Of a stretch of 64,000 nucleotides of DNA, positions 7,487 through 14,644 are shown one piece after another. A model generated the notes under the pieces. It saw only the letters and a list, made by a program, of their open reading frames with translations. It did not search any database and was not told where the DNA came from. Within the stretch, counting starts at the first letter, position 1, and every line of letters starts with the position of its first letter. Source of the DNA: an uncultured Aquimarina sp. (GTDB lineage Bacteria > Bacteroidota > Bacteroidia > Flavobacteriales > Flavobacteriaceae); assembly GCA_947489685.1 (NCBI GenBank), contig CANLEM010000001.1:124001-188000 (forward strand), read 5' to 3'. Both the position numbers and the translations under genes were made by a program.

Positions 7487-9043
7487 TTAAAATCTAAAAT
7501 TGACACCTGTATATATTCCAAAAGAATAAGGTGTAAAATCGCTAGAGCTGTTTTTAAAGCCGTTAAATTGATATTTGAAAATGGGTTCCAAATTAATTTG
7601 AAACTCGTTTGATAATTTATAATTCACACCAAATCCAATATTACCACTAAAACTAACATCATTAACATTAAATTCTCTATCCACACGATCAGTTTCAAAC
7701 CCTCCTGCAATAACAGATACATCATCCTCATTTAAAAATAAAGTACTTACTCCTCCGATCATATGCATACCAATTTTTGTGTCTACTATATCGTATTTAA
7801 TTTCCAAAGGAACCTCGATATAACCAATGCGATGATTAAGTACACCTGGATTTTGACTCTGAACCAGGCTTTCGCTACTAATATCTGGAGACAATACATT
7901 GTTAGATTGGCCATTATAATCAGAGACAATCACATTTTGAAGATTTGAGCGACCTATAGTAGGAATCTCAAAACCAATATCTTCGGTATTGTAACTTAAA
8001 TCAAGTTTATGTATACCAGAACGAATACTAAGCCTATCGTTTATTTCATAAGCAACCTGAATACCATAACTAAAATTTACTTCTCCAGATTTGACATTGT
8101 CTGCAAATTCTGAATTAAGAGAGGAACCATTTCCTATAGCGTCATAATATACTGGAGCAACATTAGGAGCAACATTCCATTTCTTCGAAGATGCTTCTGT
8201 TTTTTCTACAATTGCATCTTCTTCTTTGGCGATCGCATCAAAAATGGATTTTTTATGATCACTATTTTCTTCATCCGTAACAACTTCATTGTTATCCTTT
8301 TGATCAGTATTGTTTTTGACATCAGAACCACGCTCTGTAATCCGATCTTTACTAGTGGATTCCTTTATGTCGGGTTGAGCAAATAATGAGTTCTTTTTTT
8401 CTGATTTTAAATCTTGCTGCTGATTAGAAATTGCATTTGTGTTCCGCTTAACATTTTTTGAACCCGTATCTTTTTTATTAGCGATATGTGCCATTTCGGA
8501 CGTAGGAGCGCTATCGTTCGCAGGAATAGTGGTTGCTATTTTCGTTTCCGTTTTAGGAATTACACTTTTATTTTCTTCTATTTTAGGGTCAGGAAGCTTT
8601 TGTTTTGATTGAGATGCTGTTGTTGTATTCTGACTATTTTTAAAGGAGTCAATATGCTCTTTGTTTTTTGTAGTGCTCGAAGGAGCTTTTGTATTGTTCG
8701 AAACAGGAGGGTTTTCCTCTTTTTTATCTGAAATCACTAAAGCATCATTATCAATAATAGTAGTGTTAATTTCTTCTTCGGTTTTAGGAATATTTATGTT
8801 TTCTTGCTCAGAATCCACAATAGTTTCTGCTGGTTCTTGATATAAAGAAGCATATCCTATCATTAACATCACAGCTAATATAGCCGCTACACCCGCTACT
8901 TTATACCAAAATGGTACTACAAGAAGTCGTCTTCGTTTATTTTTGCGATCCTTAATTTTTTCCCATACAGCCTCATCAGGGGTTACTTCAAAATCTTTAA
9001 ATTTTTCCTGAAACAGCCGATCTATGTTTTTTTTATCACTCAT
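7487..9043 (-). CDS. Anti-sigma-like inner-membrane protein with C-terminal outer-membrane beta-barrel-type domain
   Basis: 518 aa. The N-terminus (MSDKKNIDRLFQEKFKDFEVTPDEAVWEKIKDRK) is a short cytoplasmic segment, followed by one membrane segment at about 45-66. Residues about 70-285 are low-complexity and rich in N, S, K, E and T. The C-terminal 230 residues resemble a porin/OMP-b-barrel domain (FSYGIQVAYEINDRLSIRSGIHKL, IGFGVNYKLSNEFQINLEP, ending YSFGIYTGVNFRF with terminal aromatic). Its start overlaps the stop of the ECF sigma gene by 4 nt, so it very likely controls that sigma factor. Fusions of this form are common in Flavobacteriaceae. How one chain could link inner membrane and barrel is not obvious; the barrel-like part may be a periplasmic beta domain. 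Confidence 0.75.
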   Translation of the reverse strand: MSDKKNIDRLFQEKFKDFEVTPDEAVWEKIKDRKNKRRRLLVVPFWYKVAGVAAILAVMLMIGYASLYQEPAETIVDSEQENINIPKTEEEINTTIIDNDALVISDKKEENPPVSNNTKAPSSTTKNKEHIDSFKNSQNTTTASQSKQKLPDPKIEENKSVIPKTETKIATTIPANDSAPTSEMAHIANKKDTGSKNVKRNTNAISNQQQDLKSEKKNSLFAQPDIKESTSKDRITERGSDVKNNTDQKDNNEVVTDEENSDHKKSIFDAIAKEEDAIVEKTEASSKKWNVAPNVAPVYYDAIGNGSSLNSEFADNVKSGEVNFSYGIQVAYEINDRLSIRSGIHKLDLSYNTEDIGFEIPTIGRSNLQNVIVSDYNGQSNNVLSPDISSESLVQSQNPGVLNHRIGYIEVPLEIKYDIVDTKIGMHMIGGVSTLFLNEDDVSVIAGGFETDRVDREFNVNDVSFSGNIGFGVNYKLSNEFQINLEPIFKYQFNGFKNSSSDFTPYSFGIYTGVNFRF

Positions 9044-9591
9044 CTTCGTTCATCGATTGCTCGAACATATGGTTCTTGGTTGGTTTCTATCTTGGTTTTT
9101 AAAATATATCTGGCTCTAGCCAAATTCGATTTAGAAGTACCTATAGAAATACCTAACATCTCTGCAATTTCTTTATGCGAATAGCCATCCAAAACATAAA
9201 GATTGAATACCAAACGATATCGATCTGGTAATTGTTGGATGATCTGTAAAAGAAAATCTAATGAGATATCTTCTTGGTCTATTTCTACATCAACCTCTTC
9301 AATTTGTTCTTCATTAATAATATCAAAAACCTTTTGTTTACGGTATTTTTGAAGCGCGGTGTTAATGGTAACTCGTTTCATCCACCCTTCAAAAGATCCT
9401 TGACTTTTATATTGCGTTATTTTTTCAAAAATAGTTATAAATGCATCCTGCAAGGTATCTTCGGCACTTGGATAATCGTTAGAATATTTCAAGCATAACG
9501 AAAATAACTTACCACTATATAGCCTGTACAATTGCTCTTGCGCCTTGGCATTTTTTTTCTTGCATTTTTTTATGAGTTGATCTAAACCCAC
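9040..9591 (-). CDS. ECF-type RNA polymerase sigma-70 factor
   Basis: 183 aa. Region 2 is visible at about 22-85 (LYRLYSGKLFSLCLKYSNDYPSAEDTLQDAF, then GSFEGWMKRVTINTALQKYRK) and region 4 at about 115-165 (LPDRYRLVFNLYVLDGYSHKEIAEMLGIS with helix-turn-helix SIGTSKSNLARAR). No sigma 3 region, as expected for ECF factors. The start is a GTG at 9591; no ATG lies upstream before a stop. It overlaps the anti-sigma-like gene by 4 nt and follows a lipoprotein gene by 24 nt, so all three are probably one operon. The regulon is unknown. Confidence 0.93.
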   Translation of the reverse strand: MGLDQLIKKCKKKNAKAQEQLYRLYSGKLFSLCLKYSNDYPSAEDTLQDAFITIFEKITQYKSQGSFEGWMKRVTINTALQKYRKQKVFDIINEEQIEEVDVEIDQEDISLDFLLQIIQQLPDRYRLVFNLYVLDGYSHKEIAEMLGISIGTSKSNLARARYILKTKIETNQEPYVRAIDERR

Positions 9592-9615
9592 TAATAACGT
9601 TTTTGATTAAAATAA

Positions 9616-10032
9616 TTATAATACTACTACTGGAACTTCAATACTTAAAAATTTATTGTTTCCTAATTCATCCAGACCTTGCCAAAATCTAAAAATATAA
9701 GACTCTTCTTGTCCTACAAAAAAATCCAAAGTCTCTTCAACCAAATCCGTTTGTTCTAAATCTTGACATTGATTTGGATTAACCACAACATTAACAACGG
9801 CTACCGTACGTTCATTATTTAATCTGTTATAGTCAAATCCTGCAAAACCATGACAAGAGGTTGGTCTAAAATAGGAAACACTAATCGTATAGGTTTCGCC
9901 TCTTGTAAACTCATCCGGAACTACTGCTGATTCGATCGGAACCAAATCATAAAAGAAACCAGTATTATCATTATCACATCCTGCAAAAAAGGTTGCCAGA
10001 AAAAAAACTAAAATTATTTTTATCCTCTTCAT
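9616..10032 (-). CDS. Small exported lipoprotein, first gene of the sigma-factor operon
   Basis: 138 aa. MKRIKIILVFFLATFFAGCDNDNTG is a strong lipoprotein signal (AGC lipobox). The mature part is beta-rich (GETYTISVSYFRPTSCHGFAGFDYNR, RTVAVVNVVV, ESYIFRFWQG) with two further cysteines (C60, C88). I do not recognise the family. It ends 24 nt before the ECF sigma gene on the same strand. The position suggests a possible envelope sensor or a target of the sigma system, but this is inference from neighbourhood only. Confidence 0.75.
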   Translation of the reverse strand: MKRIKIILVFFLATFFAGCDNDNTGFFYDLVPIESAVVPDEFTRGETYTISVSYFRPTSCHGFAGFDYNRLNNERTVAVVNVVVNPNQCQDLEQTDLVEETLDFFVGQEESYIFRFWQGLDELGNNKFLSIEVPVVVL

Positions 10033-10110
10033 ATTTTTTGGGTTATATAAATAATATATACAATGTAATATATAGATGTAAGCAAATCACTTTGGTTGCT
10101 TTTAAGGTAT

Positions 10111-10149
10111 AAAAAAATCCTATCCCAATGATTATCAGGATAGGATTTT
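10111..10149 (-). terminator. Rho-independent terminator of recA
   Basis: 12-bp perfect stem AAAATCCTATCC / GGATAGGATTTT with a 12-nt loop, followed on the minus strand by a run of seven T, 20 nt past the recA stop. Confidence 0.9.
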
Positions 10150-10168
10150 GCCTTTAAACGCTCTTTTT

Positions 10169-11206
10169 TTATTCTTTTACAATCTTTATAGCTTCGATAA
10201 TTTTTTCTTCAAGCTCTTCCATCAATTCAGGATTGTCATTAAGTAATGCTTTTACAGCATCTCTTCCTTGTCCCAATTTAGTGTCTTGATAGCTAAACCA
10301 AGAGCCACTTTTTTTAATGATTTCGTAATCTACCCCAATATCAATAATTTCTCCATTTTTAGAAATCCCTTCGCCATACATGATATCAAACTCTGCAGTT
10401 CTAAATGGTGGAGCTACTTTGTTTTTTACAACTTTTACACGAGTTTTATTCCCCTGTACTTCGCTATTACTATTTTTGATTTGGGTAGAACGACGAATAT
10501 CCAAACGCACCGAAGCATAAAACTTTAATGCATTACCACCGGTTGTAGTTTCTGGGTTTCCAAACATAACCCCAATCTTTTCTCTAAGCTGATTGATAAA
10601 TATAACTGTACAATTTGTTTTGCTAATCGAACTTGTTAATTTCCGAAGTGCCTGAGACATTAATCTTGCATGTAATCCCATCTTAGAATCCCCCATTTCA
10701 CCTTCAATTTCACTTTTTGGAGTAAGAGCGGCTACAGAATCAATTACGATAATGTCAATCGCACCAGATCGTATAAGATTATCTGCGATTTCTAAAGCTT
10801 GCTCACCATGATCAGGTTGAGAAATAATAAGATCGTCAATATCAACTCCTAGTTTTTCGGCATAAAAACGATCAAAAGCATGCTCTGCATCTATAAAAGC
10901 AGCAATACCTCCTGCTTTTTGTGCTTGAGCAATCGCATGTAAAGTAAGGGTAGTTTTTCCAGAAGATTCTGGTCCGTAAATTTCAATTACTCTACCTCTT
11001 GGATATCCTCCAACACCCAAAGCTAAATCCAAACCAAGAGACCCGGTTGAGATTACATCTACTTCTTGAACCGAGCTATCGCTCATCTTCATTACTGTTC
11101 CTTTTCCGTATGCTTTATCTAATTTATCTAGGGTAAGTTTTAATGCTTTTAATTTCGCGTCTTTCTCTGTACTCATTTGTTGTTCAAATATATCGGGATT
11201 TGACAT
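10169..11206 (-). CDS. recA: Recombinase RecA
   Basis: 345 aa. RecA forms ATP-dependent filaments on single-stranded DNA for homologous recombination and activates LexA-type cleavage. Walker A is [10 protein letters not shown] at 78-87, Walker B region [12 protein letters not shown], and the L2 loop region [22 protein letters not shown] is intact. The first ten residues ([10 protein letters not shown]) are an extension; related proteins generally begin at what is here Met11 ([30 protein letters not shown]), so the true start may be 11176. Monocistronic with its own terminator. No LexA-like box is obvious upstream. Confidence 0.98.
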   Translation of the reverse strand: MSNPDIFEQQMSTEKDAKLKALKLTLDKLDKAYGKGTVMKMSDSSVQEVDVISTGSLGLDLALGVGGYPRGRVIEIYGPESSGKTTLTLHAIAQAQKAGGIAAFIDAEHAFDRFYAEKLGVDIDDLIISQPDHGEQALEIADNLIRSGAIDIIVIDSVAALTPKSEIEGEMGDSKMGLHARLMSQALRKLTSSISKTNCTVIFINQLREKIGVMFGNPETTTGGNALKFYASVRLDIRRSTQIKNSNSEVQGNKTRVKVVKNKVAPPFRTAEFDIMYGEGISKNGEIIDIGVDYEIIKKSGSWFSYQDTKLGQGRDAVKALLNDNPELMEELEEKIIEAIKIVKE

Positions 11207-11357
11207 TCATATTAACTTTTTGCTAAAGTACTATTTCTTTTTGTAGTTGCGATGTCGATTCTAAAATGGTTATTAACAACAAGATTTGAGGTCGTTTGAT
11301 GATCAAATTATTGTATAAAAAAGACCCCAAATTCTCCTAATTTATATTTTTTAAAAG

Positions 11358-11522
11358 ATGCAACGCAACCATTATTCTTTTTTGGCATCTACCAAAAAAG
11401 CAAACAAGAACAAAATTGTCGGAGAACGGTGTAAGATGAAATTTCTTAAAAGAGTTATAAGCCATCATCATGATGGCTGTACAATTACTAAAATTAGTAA
11501 TTGTATAGTAGAAGGAGGTTAG
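11358..11522 (+). CDS. Doubtful 54-aa ORF inside the structured block
   Basis: ATG at 11358 to TAG at 11522. The peptide starts MQRNHYSFLASTKKANKNK and ends ISNCIVEGG. It is basic, with no signal peptide or membrane segment, and carries three cysteines and a terminal Gly-Gly. Two hairpins lie inside the frame, and no promoter is clear. Nothing I recognise resembles it. It may be chance, a decayed gene, or a small peptide gene; I list it because it occupies most of an otherwise unexplained gap ahead of a strong terminator. Confidence 0.2.
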   Translation: MQRNHYSFLASTKKANKNKIVGERCKMKFLKRVISHHHDGCTITKISNCIVEGG

Positions 11523-11571
11523 CTTCGTTATTTCATTTAGTCGTTTAATTAAATAAATAACGAATTAGCCC

Positions 11572-11608
11572 AAAAAATGCCTTGAATATACTTTCAAGGC
11601 ATTTTTTA
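11572..11608 (+). terminator. Strong terminator, copy 1 of a duplicated element
   Basis: 15-bp perfect stem AAAAAATGCCTTGAA / TTCAAGGCATTTTTT with loop TATACT. No recognised gene precedes it on the plus strand, so it marks the end of an unannotated transcript. A near-identical copy lies at 12540-12575. Confidence 0.85.
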
Positions 11609-11763
11609 TTTCATAATAGTATTTGTCTTTTGCCAAGGATAAAAATAATCAACGTAGGATGATTAGGGAACAATAGTACATGATATAGAAACATATGTTC
11701 AAGTAGGCTTCCTTTGGTTAGTTTACTTTTAGACGTAATGTTTAATTTTAAAATTCAACTATC

Positions 11764-12381
11764 ATGAAAAAACTATTTTTCATCATTGGGGTATTGGTAC
11801 TAGCACAAATATCCTGTGAAAAAGAAGACATTGAAGAATTAGAATTGGAAACATCTATTACCGAGAGTGAAAAAATGTATCCAACATCATCATTTCCATT
11901 ATCAACAACACCATCGCCAACAAAAATGGTGCTTCGTGAAATTCGCTTATCAAATGACCATGAAAATATATTACGAGGAAAAGCAGATATTTATGCAATT
12001 ATTTCGGGATTTAAAGATGCACAGAAAAACCCCTTGGTTAAAAAGGTACAATTAAAATTTTTGGATCATGATAAGAAGACCTATCGTCCAGAAAACTTTA
12101 TTCTAGTCGATTGGACCGAATTTAAGTTGAATACAGTAAGAATAGAATTATGGGAACACGATTGTTGCCCTAGTGGTGGTAATTTCCGCAATTCATTTGA
12201 AGATGGAGAATTTGCACATATGAGTGAGTTCGAAGCTTTGGATGCGATTTACCAAAAATTTATTTATCATGGGATACAAGATGACAAGGTAGACACATTT
12301 AAATATGTTGAAAAAAATCGAAACTATAGTAATCACTATGGCAGTTTGAATAATGCTAAAGTAAAATTCTATAAAAGGTAA
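11764..12381 (+). CDS. Exported lipoprotein of unknown function (possibly DUF3103-like)
   Basis: 205 aa. MKKLFFIIGVLVLAQISCEKED is a lipoprotein signal with cysteine at 18. A Thr/Ser/Pro-rich linker follows (about 35-55). The middle (GKADIYAIISGFKDAQKNPLVKK, LKFLDHDKKTYRPENFILVDW, RIELWEHDCCP) reminds me of the C-terminal region of DUF3103 proteins; this is from memory and not verified. The vicinal CC and the acidic stretch after it are notable. The gene is bracketed by two copies of the same terminator and faces two small minus-strand peptide genes. Function unknown. Confidence 0.7.
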   Translation: MKKLFFIIGVLVLAQISCEKEDIEELELETSITESEKMYPTSSFPLSTTPSPTKMVLREIRLSNDHENILRGKADIYAIISGFKDAQKNPLVKKVQLKFLDHDKKTYRPENFILVDWTEFKLNTVRIELWEHDCCPSGGNFRNSFEDGEFAHMSEFEALDAIYQKFIYHGIQDDKVDTFKYVEKNRNYSNHYGSLNNAKVKFYKR

Positions 12382-12539
12382 TAACAAGTATATTATGATC
12401 TGATGGCAGGAATGAAATCTACCGACTATTGAGAATACTGAAAAATGGTATACCAGACTCGTTAACAACTCTATGCTATCAGGGTAATTTTATCGGAAAT
12501 TGTACAACCACATAAACCCATTAAATAAAGAATTGGCTC

Positions 12540-12576
12540 AAAAAATGCCTTGAAAGTGCTTTCAAGGCATTTTTTA
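12540..12576. terminator. Bidirectional terminator, copy 2 of a duplicated element
   Basis: Stem AAAAAATGCCTTGAA / TTCAAGGCATTTTTT, which extends inward (AAG/CTT), giving a very stable hairpin with T-runs on both strands. It would end both the lipoprotein gene and the minus-strand peptide genes. The flanks match copy 1 at 11572 (preceding TAAATAA.GAATT.G.CC in both). Confidence 0.88.
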
Positions 12577-12626
12577 TAGTACAAAGGTCGTTTGAATATC
12601 ATTAAATTACTCCCCCGTAATTGCTA

Positions 12627-12791
12627 TTAACGACAAGCGCATTCGCTAATGTCGCATGTTCCTCCAGAATAAGGGATGTCACAAACATTCCTGTCAGTCA
12701 AAACGCTACCCCCTTTAATTGTTTGACTCTGGAAGTTTGAAATAACCATTTTGTCTAAATTTAATTTTGTCGGTTTCTTTTTTCTTTTCAT
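12627..12791 (-). CDS. Candidate class I lanthipeptide-type precursor peptide
   Basis: 54 aa, ATG at 12791, TAA at 12627; too short for the usual ORF cut-off. The basic N-terminus MKRKKKPTK is followed by LNLDKMVISNF, close to the LxLxKxTIxxL leader motif of Bacteroidetes class I lanthipeptides (pinensin type). A KGG cleavage site follows at 26-28. The 26-residue core begins SVLTDRNVCDIP and has four Cys (37, 46, 51, 53) with Ser/Thr at 29, 32, 42, 45 and 49, suited to (methyl)lanthionine formation. No LanB, LanC or peptidase-transporter gene is in the window, so modification would rely on enzymes elsewhere, or the peptide stays linear. It lies 83 nt downstream of another GG-leader peptide on the same strand and ends before the bidirectional terminator. 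Confidence 0.65.
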   Translation of the reverse strand: MKRKKKPTKLNLDKMVISNFQSQTIKGGSVLTDRNVCDIPYSGGTCDISECACR

Positions 12792-12838
12792 GATTTAAAT
12801 ATTTAATTATTCTAATTTTAGAAATACTACACTTCAGC

Positions 12839-12857
12839 TGTCTTTTGTGAAAAGACA
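12839..12857 (-). promoter_or_regulatory. Intercistronic hairpin between the two small peptide genes
   Basis: Perfect 8-bp stem TGTCTTTT / AAAAGACA with a 3-nt loop, in the 83-nt gap between the two peptide ORFs. No T-run follows on the minus strand, so it is more likely a processing or attenuation structure than a full terminator. Confidence 0.4.
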
Positions 12858-12874
12858 AAGTTGTTTTTTTGTTA

Positions 12875-13069
12875 CTATTTACATTGATTTCTTGTAGTGC
12901 CGCCGTAGCAATTCCCTCCTGGGGCTAGAATACCAAACCCGCCGTTAGGCCCTTCTCCTGTGCTTCCCAAACCGTTGTAGGTGTCTTGGTGATTTCCCCC
13001 TTTTACGCCAATTTGTTGTTTCTTGTTTAATTGATTTACACCTGCTACTTTTAAAATGTTTACTAACAT
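12875..13069 (-). CDS. Candidate double-glycine leader (bacteriocin-type) peptide precursor
   Basis: 64 aa, ATG start, TAG stop. The leader MLVNILKVAGVNQLNKKQQIGVKGG fits the Bacteroidetes short GG-leader pattern (ILKV.GV..LNK.QQ..VKGG), which is normally cut by a C39-type peptidase-ABC exporter. The 39-residue core (from N26) is very Gly-rich (13 Gly) with Ser/Thr/Asn, and has two cysteines, C54 and C63, near the end (GGNCYGG, RNQCK), which could form one disulfide or thioether. No exporter or modifying enzyme is nearby. It is probably the first gene of a two-peptide unit with the lanthipeptide-like ORF. It could also be a peptide signal rather than an antimicrobial. Confidence 0.7.
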   Translation of the reverse strand: MLVNILKVAGVNQLNKKQQIGVKGGNHQDTYNGLGSTGEGPNGGFGILAPGGNCYGGTTRNQCK

Positions 13070-13163
13070 ATTTTACAATATTTTTTATAAGTTTTCTTGA
13101 ACCTTTTATAGACACTCAAGATTTATGTCTTCAACAATATGCTATTTGTTTTCTATCACGGAT

Positions 13164-13177
13164 TTTGATCGATCAAA
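13164..13177. promoter_or_regulatory. Perfect palindrome upstream of the peptide genes (candidate operator)
   Basis: TTTGATCGATCAAA, a 14-nt perfect dyad about 95 nt upstream of the first peptide ATG. A related odd palindrome TTTGATgATCAAA lies at 11295-11307 upstream of the structured block. The sharing may reflect a common regulator or chance in AT-rich DNA. Confidence 0.35.
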
Positions 13178-13390
13178 TCATTTAAATAAACTTTTCATGA
13201 TATAACAAATAGTATTGTTGCTAACAAATGTAGAGAAGGTAGGAGAGGAAAAACAAGTACGATTAACCGCTATTCCGCGAAAACACACTGCGTTTTCAAG
13301 GAATGTAGGTTGGTTATTTTTAAAACTTTAAGGGTTTATATATTTTTCAGAATAGACAGGGGGTATTTTTAGCAAAAAAAGAATAGTCTT

Positions 13391-13420
13391 TTGTGTATGA
13401 AGATAGTATTCGTATTTTTG
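13391..13420 (+). promoter_or_regulatory. Consensus Bacteroidetes promoter for trhO
   Basis: TTG at 13391-13393, 19-nt spacer, TAttTTTG at 13413-13420: an exact match to TTG-N19-TAnnTTTG. Predicted start near 13425, leader about 36 nt. Confidence 0.75.
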
Positions 13421-13460
13421 CGCCAAATAATATCTTTTTAACTTAAAACATTAGTATAGC

Positions 13461-14492
13461 ATGCAACTGTACAATAAATTAAGTGCAAAAGAAAGAGCAG
13501 CACTTATCGATGAGGCAGGAACAGACCGCCTTACGCTATCTTTCTATCAATACGCACACATTGGTAATACAGAGATTTTTAGAAATCACCTTTTTATTCA
13601 CTGGAACGAGCTTGATGTCCTGGGTAGGATTTATGTAGCACACGAAGGAATCAATGGTCAATTATCGGTTCCGGCGCCAAATTTTAAAGCCTTCAAAGAG
13701 CATTTGGATAGCATATCGTTTTTAGAAAACGTACGTCTTAATATAGCTAGAGAGCAGGATATTAAATCTTTTCTAAAGCTAAAAGTAAAAGTCCGCCATA
13801 AAATAGTTGCCGATGGACTTAATGATGAGACTTTTGATGTTACCAACAAAGGTATGCATGTCGATGCAAAAGGATTTAATGATTTGATCGAAGATCCCAA
13901 TACGGTTTTGGTAGATATGCGTAATCATTATGAAAGTGAGATAGGTCATTTTAAAGGAGCGATAACACCTGATGTAGATACATTTAGAGATTCTTTGGAT
14001 ATTATCGAAGAAGACCTTAAAGATCACAAGGAAGATAAAAAATTAGTAATGTATTGCACAGGGGGGATTCGTTGCGAAAAAGCCAGCGCATATTACAAGC
14101 ACAAAGGTTTCAAAAATGTTTTTCAGTTAGAAGGTGGTATTATAGAATATGCCAGACAAGTTGAAGAAAAAGGTTTGGAAAACAAATTTTTGGGTAAAAA
14201 CTTCGTTTTTGATCATAGAAGAGCAGAACGAATCACAGATGATGTCATCTCAAATTGTCATCAATGTGGTAAGCCCTGTGACACACATGTAAATTGTGAA
14301 AACGAAGCCTGTCATTTACTTTTTATTCAGTGCGAGGACTGTGCTTCAGAAATGGATAACTGTTGTTCTACAGATTGTAAAGAAATAAATAGTTTGCCTT
14401 TTGAAGAGCAAAAAGCGCTTCGAAAAGGAAAAGGAAATAGTAATAAAATTTTTAAAAAAGGACGTTCGGCAGCTCTGAAATTCAAGGAGTAG
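13461..14492 (+). CDS. trhO: tRNA uridine(34) hydroxylase, rhodanese family (TrhO/YceA)
   Basis: 343 aa. TrhO makes 5-hydroxyuridine at position 34 of certain tRNAs using oxygen. The N-terminal YceA domain (about 1-120, with RIYVAHEGINGQLSVP) is followed by a rhodanese domain (about 140-240) carrying the catalytic loop CTGGIRC at 199-205. A C-terminal cysteine-rich region (CHQCGKPCDTHVNC, CEDCASEMDNCCS, about 270-310) fits the zinc-binding tail found in many homologues. The last 30 residues are basic. Transcribed alone from a consensus promoter. Confidence 0.95.
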   Translation: MQLYNKLSAKERAALIDEAGTDRLTLSFYQYAHIGNTEIFRNHLFIHWNELDVLGRIYVAHEGINGQLSVPAPNFKAFKEHLDSISFLENVRLNIAREQDIKSFLKLKVKVRHKIVADGLNDETFDVTNKGMHVDAKGFNDLIEDPNTVLVDMRNHYESEIGHFKGAITPDVDTFRDSLDIIEEDLKDHKEDKKLVMYCTGGIRCEKASAYYKHKGFKNVFQLEGGIIEYARQVEEKGLENKFLGKNFVFDHRRAERITDDVISNCHQCGKPCDTHVNCENEACHLLFIQCEDCASEMDNCCSTDCKEINSLPFEEQKALRKGKGNSNKIFKKGRSAALKFKE

Positions 14493-14601
14493 TGCTAAAA
14501 TGCTAAAGATGCTATGGCAGATAATTTTTTTCATAGTATCTTTAACAATTGAGAAGTAAAGTACAGTATGTAGTACTTATCTTTAGTAAGAACCATTTTT
14601 G

Positions 14602-14619
14602 TCATGATCTATATCATGA
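14602..14619. promoter_or_regulatory. Perfect dyad upstream of the ricT-like/gldH/PBP1A operon
   Basis: TCATGAT-ctat-ATCATGA, 7-bp perfect arms, and outside them TTTGT/ACAAA also pair with one bulged base. It lies 26 nt before the first gene. It could be an operator or a 5' UTR hairpin. Confidence 0.35.
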
Positions 14620-14644
14620 ACAAATTACAATATAGTAGGAAAAT

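Larger units (their letters stand above)
11207..11763. other. Intergenic block with four consecutive inverted repeats (possible structured RNA)
   Basis: The left 130 nt include an odd palindrome TTTGAT-g-ATCAAA (11295-11307). Between 11460 and 11608 four hairpins follow each other: AGCCATCA/TGATGGCT (11460-11478), ACAATTACTAA/TTAGTAATTGT (11481-11504), TTCGTTATTT/AAATAACGAA (11524-11564), and a strong terminator. This density is unlike other gaps in the window. A 54-codon frame overlaps the first two hairpins. The block could be a non-coding RNA gene ending in its own terminator, or the decayed tail of a duplicated gene. Confidence 0.4.
13070..13460. other. Divergent intergenic region, peptide genes / trhO
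   Basis: About 390 nt. It holds the perfect palindrome TTTGATCGATCAAA (13164-13177), an imperfect inverted repeat around 13272-13303 (TTCC..GAAAAC / GTTTTC..GGAA), and a consensus promoter for trhO. I see no clear -7 element for the minus-strand peptide genes. Confidence 0.5.
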
